Shown here: one piece after another, positions 49,193 through 51,163 of the stretch
Position numbering within the stretch: the first letter of the stretch is position 1
How the letters are laid out: every line of letters starts with the position of its first letter
NCBI GenBank assembly: GCA_031431335.1
Contig: JANPDG010000127.1
Location: 1 to 51,163 of the forward strand
DNA from: JAAFIP01 sp031431335
GTDB taxonomy: Bacteria > Pseudomonadota > Gammaproteobacteria > Burkholderiales > Burkholderiaceae_C
DNA length: 51,163 nt
Reading direction: 5' to 3'
Program-made: the position numbers and the translations under genes
Notes under the pieces: generated by a model
What the model saw: the letters and a program-made list of their open reading frames with translations, nothing else
What the model was told of the DNA's origin: nothing
The model's database searches: none

Positions 49193-49807
49193 TTACTCTT
49201 GGTCATCCGGATAATCTTTTTTTTGCTGTGCGGTGTTTGAAAACAGCCAAAAAGCCAGCCACCGGGTGACGCGTGGCATGATGACGTAGGTCAGCAGACA
49301 AACTTGAGCGGTTACGACAAGCAGCAATGTGAGTGGTTGCGGTAGATTGGGAGCCAAGATGCGAGCAAGCGTAGTAAGAACCTCTACCAACAAAAATACC
49401 AACCCGATCAGCAGGAGCGCCATTTTCCAGCGCGTTGGCTGCGGGGCGACAGTACCAGGAGGTGCATCGAACCAGACTTCTAAGCCCGTCATTTGATCCC
49501 AGATTGCATCAGCTTCGACAAACGGGACAACGCGGGCTAGATACTCGCGGCGCAAGTCGGAGCGCTCGAAAGTCTCTAAATTTTGGAGCGAGTCAAAGCG
49601 AAAGATCGACACGTAAGTGCGACTCGGGATGGCGGGCCGCTGTACTTCAGCACCTAAATAGCCCGGCAATTTGGAGGCATCGCGCAATAGATCACTTAGC
49701 CATGCCTCATACCGTGCGTCTTGCCCGGCGCGTACGCGCCTGCGAACGACTGTTGTAATGCTACCTACCGCCGGGGTTGCCATATCGTGGTGTGCTTCGT
49801 TGAACAT
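49193..49807 (-). CDS. Antibiotic-biosynthesis-monooxygenase (ABM) domain membrane protein
   Basis: 204 residues. The N-terminal ABM-like domain (about 15-105: ITTVVRRRVRAGQDARYEAWLSDLL, PGYLGAEVQRP, YVSIFRFDSLQNLETFERSDLRREYLARV) is a dimeric ferredoxin-like fold. Two C-terminal transmembrane helices (about 127-150 and 155-178) anchor it, a combination known in uncharacterised bacterial proteins. An ATG at codon 9 (49783) is an alternative start. It lies just upstream of the epoxide hydrolase gene with a ten-base gap, so the two are co-transcribed. Its function is unknown; heme or quinone-related chemistry is typical for ABM domains. Confidence 0.82.
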   Translation of the reverse strand: MFNEAHHDMATPAVGSITTVVRRRVRAGQDARYEAWLSDLLRDASKLPGYLGAEVQRPAIPSRTYVSIFRFDSLQNLETFERSDLRREYLARVVPFVEADAIWDQMTGLEVWFDAPPGTVAPQPTRWKMALLLIGLVFLLVEVLTTLARILAPNLPQPLTLLLVVTAQVCLLTYVIMPRVTRWLAFWLFSNTAQQKKDYPDDQE

Positions 49808-49874
49808 GAAGCAACTTTAGCGGCGGGCAGTTATTGGTGATTTCAATAAAACCGCAAAGGCTTTCAAAATCCGA

Positions 49875-50774
49875 TCATTTTGATGCTGCGCGATAAGCTG
49901 AGGGCTGCAAGCCCGTGTGCTGTTGAAAAGTCGTTGCGAAATGGGCGGCGCTGGAGAAACCACAGGAAAATGCAACTTGAGTAATAGTCAGTGGGCTTTG
50001 GCAAAGCATGCGCTTGGCATGCTCAATCCGCCGGGTTGTCAGGTATTGGTGTGGTGAAAACCCGGTGGCCGCTTTAAAAGATCGACCAAATTGCGCTACC
50101 GACATGGCAGCGATACCAGCGAGTTCTGAAGTGAGTAAAGGCGTATCAAAGTGCGCTTCAATATAGTCAATGACCCGCGTCAATTGTGGCCTGATGAGGC
50201 CGGGCACTACCGCAAACGCGCGCTGGTCAACCTGACTTTTCAGCATCTGCCCGAGAATCGCAATATAGCAGCCATCAACGAAAAGATTATTGGCCGGCCC
50301 ACCCGTCTCAAGCGCACTCCACATCGCTTGCATAAGTTGCATCAGCTCAGCGCTGTGGTGGTAGTCGGTGTATGACGAAACAAACGGGTCTGAATAAATC
50401 CCGATGCGCTCAAGCTGTGTGCGAACCATGACCGCTGGCGCATACGCGACTATTAATCGGACGGGGTCATACATCCGAACCCCATACGTCTGGTTGGCTG
50501 GCTGTGCGCCAAAGAAATCTTTGCCTCTCATAAGTTTGCACCCCCATCCATCCCCAGCATCCAGCTCAGCTCGAACGCCCTCAGACAATATGCCCAAAAT
50601 CGAAAACTGATCAAATGGGGGGTCAATCAGCTCGGTTGACGGCTGATCGACTATCAGCATGTCGATTTGAAAGCTACCACCGCTGCGATGTTCTTGCGGG
50701 AAGTGCGCAAGCTCGCCTTGGTAGTACTCCGTAAAGGACGAAAACTGTCGAGGGGTAGTGACGATCGTATCCAT
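49875..50774 (-). CDS. AraC-family transcriptional regulator
   Basis: 299 residues. The C-terminal pair of helix-turn-helix motifs (about 195-298) shows PLLTSELAGIAAMSVAQFGRSFKAATGFSPHQYLTTRRIEHAKRML and ITQVAFSCGFSSAAHFATTFQQHTGLQPSAYR. The N-terminal 180 residues are an unrecognised sensory domain. It is the first gene of the minus-strand accessory cluster, with a 67-base gap to the ABM gene, and probably governs that cluster in response to a small effector. The region upstream (50775 on) holds its promoter. Confidence 0.93.
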   Translation of the reverse strand: MDTIVTTPRQFSSFTEYYQGELAHFPQEHRSGGSFQIDMLIVDQPSTELIDPPFDQFSILGILSEGVRAELDAGDGWGCKLMRGKDFFGAQPANQTYGVRMYDPVRLIVAYAPAVMVRTQLERIGIYSDPFVSSYTDYHHSAELMQLMQAMWSALETGGPANNLFVDGCYIAILGQMLKSQVDQRAFAVVPGLIRPQLTRVIDYIEAHFDTPLLTSELAGIAAMSVAQFGRSFKAATGFSPHQYLTTRRIEHAKRMLCQSPLTITQVAFSCGFSSAAHFATTFQQHTGLQPSAYRAASK

Positions 50775-51064
50775 CGCGGCTACTCGACGTTACCGCGTTT
50801 TGCCCAAACAGCAAGAACTACAGACGAGCATAAGCTCACCATATTCAAATTCATTAACACGCCAATAATGAGACGGAAGTCTATAAAATTTAGTCAATAA
50901 ATAGTATAGCTGCGTAAGATTACGGTGCAGTGTTGTGCTCAAAACGCGTGAATAGAATGAGGGAGGATTCGCCTTGATTTGATTTTTTGCAAGAAAGTTA
51001 GCATATGACTCTCATCAATCAAGATCAGCTCAGGCATCGAGAGACTATTTTTTTGTTCAGTACC
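50775..51064. other. AT-rich intergenic region, no gene seen
   Basis: 290 bases between the AraC gene start and the stop of the partial gene at the edge. There is no frame with start and ribosome-binding site. It probably carries the AraC promoter near 50785-50900 (AT-rich runs, TATAAAATT at 50881-50889 on the plus strand). Confidence 0.5.
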
Positions 51065-51163
51065 TTAAGCTGAGAACCTAGCTAACACCCAAGGAATCAC
51101 CACCCCCAGCACCGCGCCCAGCGCCACCGAAATCGCCGCCACCACAGGCACAGCATTCGGGTG
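51065..51163 (-). CDS. 3' end of a membrane protein gene (partial)
   Basis: The last 32 codons of an open frame that runs off the window, stop TAA at 51065-51067. The peptide ends AAISVALGAVLGVVIPWVLA then RFSA, one hydrophobic helix, as at the C-terminus of a transporter. The family cannot be named from this fragment. Confidence 0.5.
   Translation of the reverse strand, partial: HPNAVPVVAAISVALGAVLGVVIPWVLARFSA

Noticed and set aside
48601..49269. A 222-codon plus-strand frame opposite the epoxide hydrolase
   Set aside because: Shadow of a GC-rich gene; the minus-strand frame carries EHN, HGWP and nucleophile motifs.

Overview
The window reads as chromosome of a betaproteobacterium, order Burkholderiales, most likely Comamonadaceae or a close relative. 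This rests on protein style and gene order (tRNA-Leu / tig / clpP, surE / pcm / nlpD, moxR / DUF58 / tgpA, etfB / etfA / acyl-CoA dehydrogenase), not on a database search. Almost all of the sequence is coding, with moderate GC. One tRNA is present. There is no rRNA, CRISPR array, phage or complete insertion sequence.

Layout. 0-2 kb: a Rieske oxygenase and an adenine-deaminase-like enzyme. 2-7 kb: an amino-acid module made of two orphan GltI-like binding proteins, a LysR regulator, a D-amino-acid dehydrogenase and an Asp/Glu racemase. 7-9 kb: a small heat-shock protein and a branched-chain-type binding protein. 9-11.6 kb: tRNA-Leu, trigger factor, ClpP and a candidate small RNA, with clpX and lon absent from their usual place. 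11.6-20.3 kb: hydrolase, acyl-CoA ligase, two tandem paralogs of unknown function, aldo-keto reductase, PlsY, a retropepsin-like protease, YajQ and MurB. 20.3-22.4 kb: a glycine-rich membrane protein, a cluster of repeats, a gene relic and a YcxB-like protein. 22.4-27.6 kb: a minus-strand moxR / DUF58 / tgpA / mltB operon. 27.6-30.7 kb: an HDAC-family deacetylase, YebC and an MscS channel. 30.8-33.6 kb: a TRAP transporter. 34-39 kb: etfBA, acyl-CoA dehydrogenase and a nitronate-monooxygenase-like enzyme, with two MITE-like hairpin elements between them. 39-43.7 kb: quinone reductase, surE, pcm, nlpD and a 3'-5' exonuclease. 43.8-50.8 kb: a decayed gene followed by a one-direction accessory cluster (AraC regulator, ABM-domain protein, epoxide hydrolase, DJ-1/PfpI, alpha/beta hydrolase, CNB-flavoprotein). 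The last 99 bases are the 3' end of a further membrane protein gene.

The most unusual signal is a short dispersed element of about 45-70 bp, with core ATCCACGTCGGAAAA preceded by an AATAG-N4-CTATT hairpin. It occurs nine times. Five copies follow the stop codon of a gene and three lie inside coding sequence. Eight of the nine are in the sense orientation of the gene they abut or interrupt. The three coding copies (acyl-CoA ligase, MltB, Pcm) are read in the same frame and add a related peptide of the form IAN..ISTSEN. This resembles, by analogy only, the protein-invading palindromic elements of Rickettsia.
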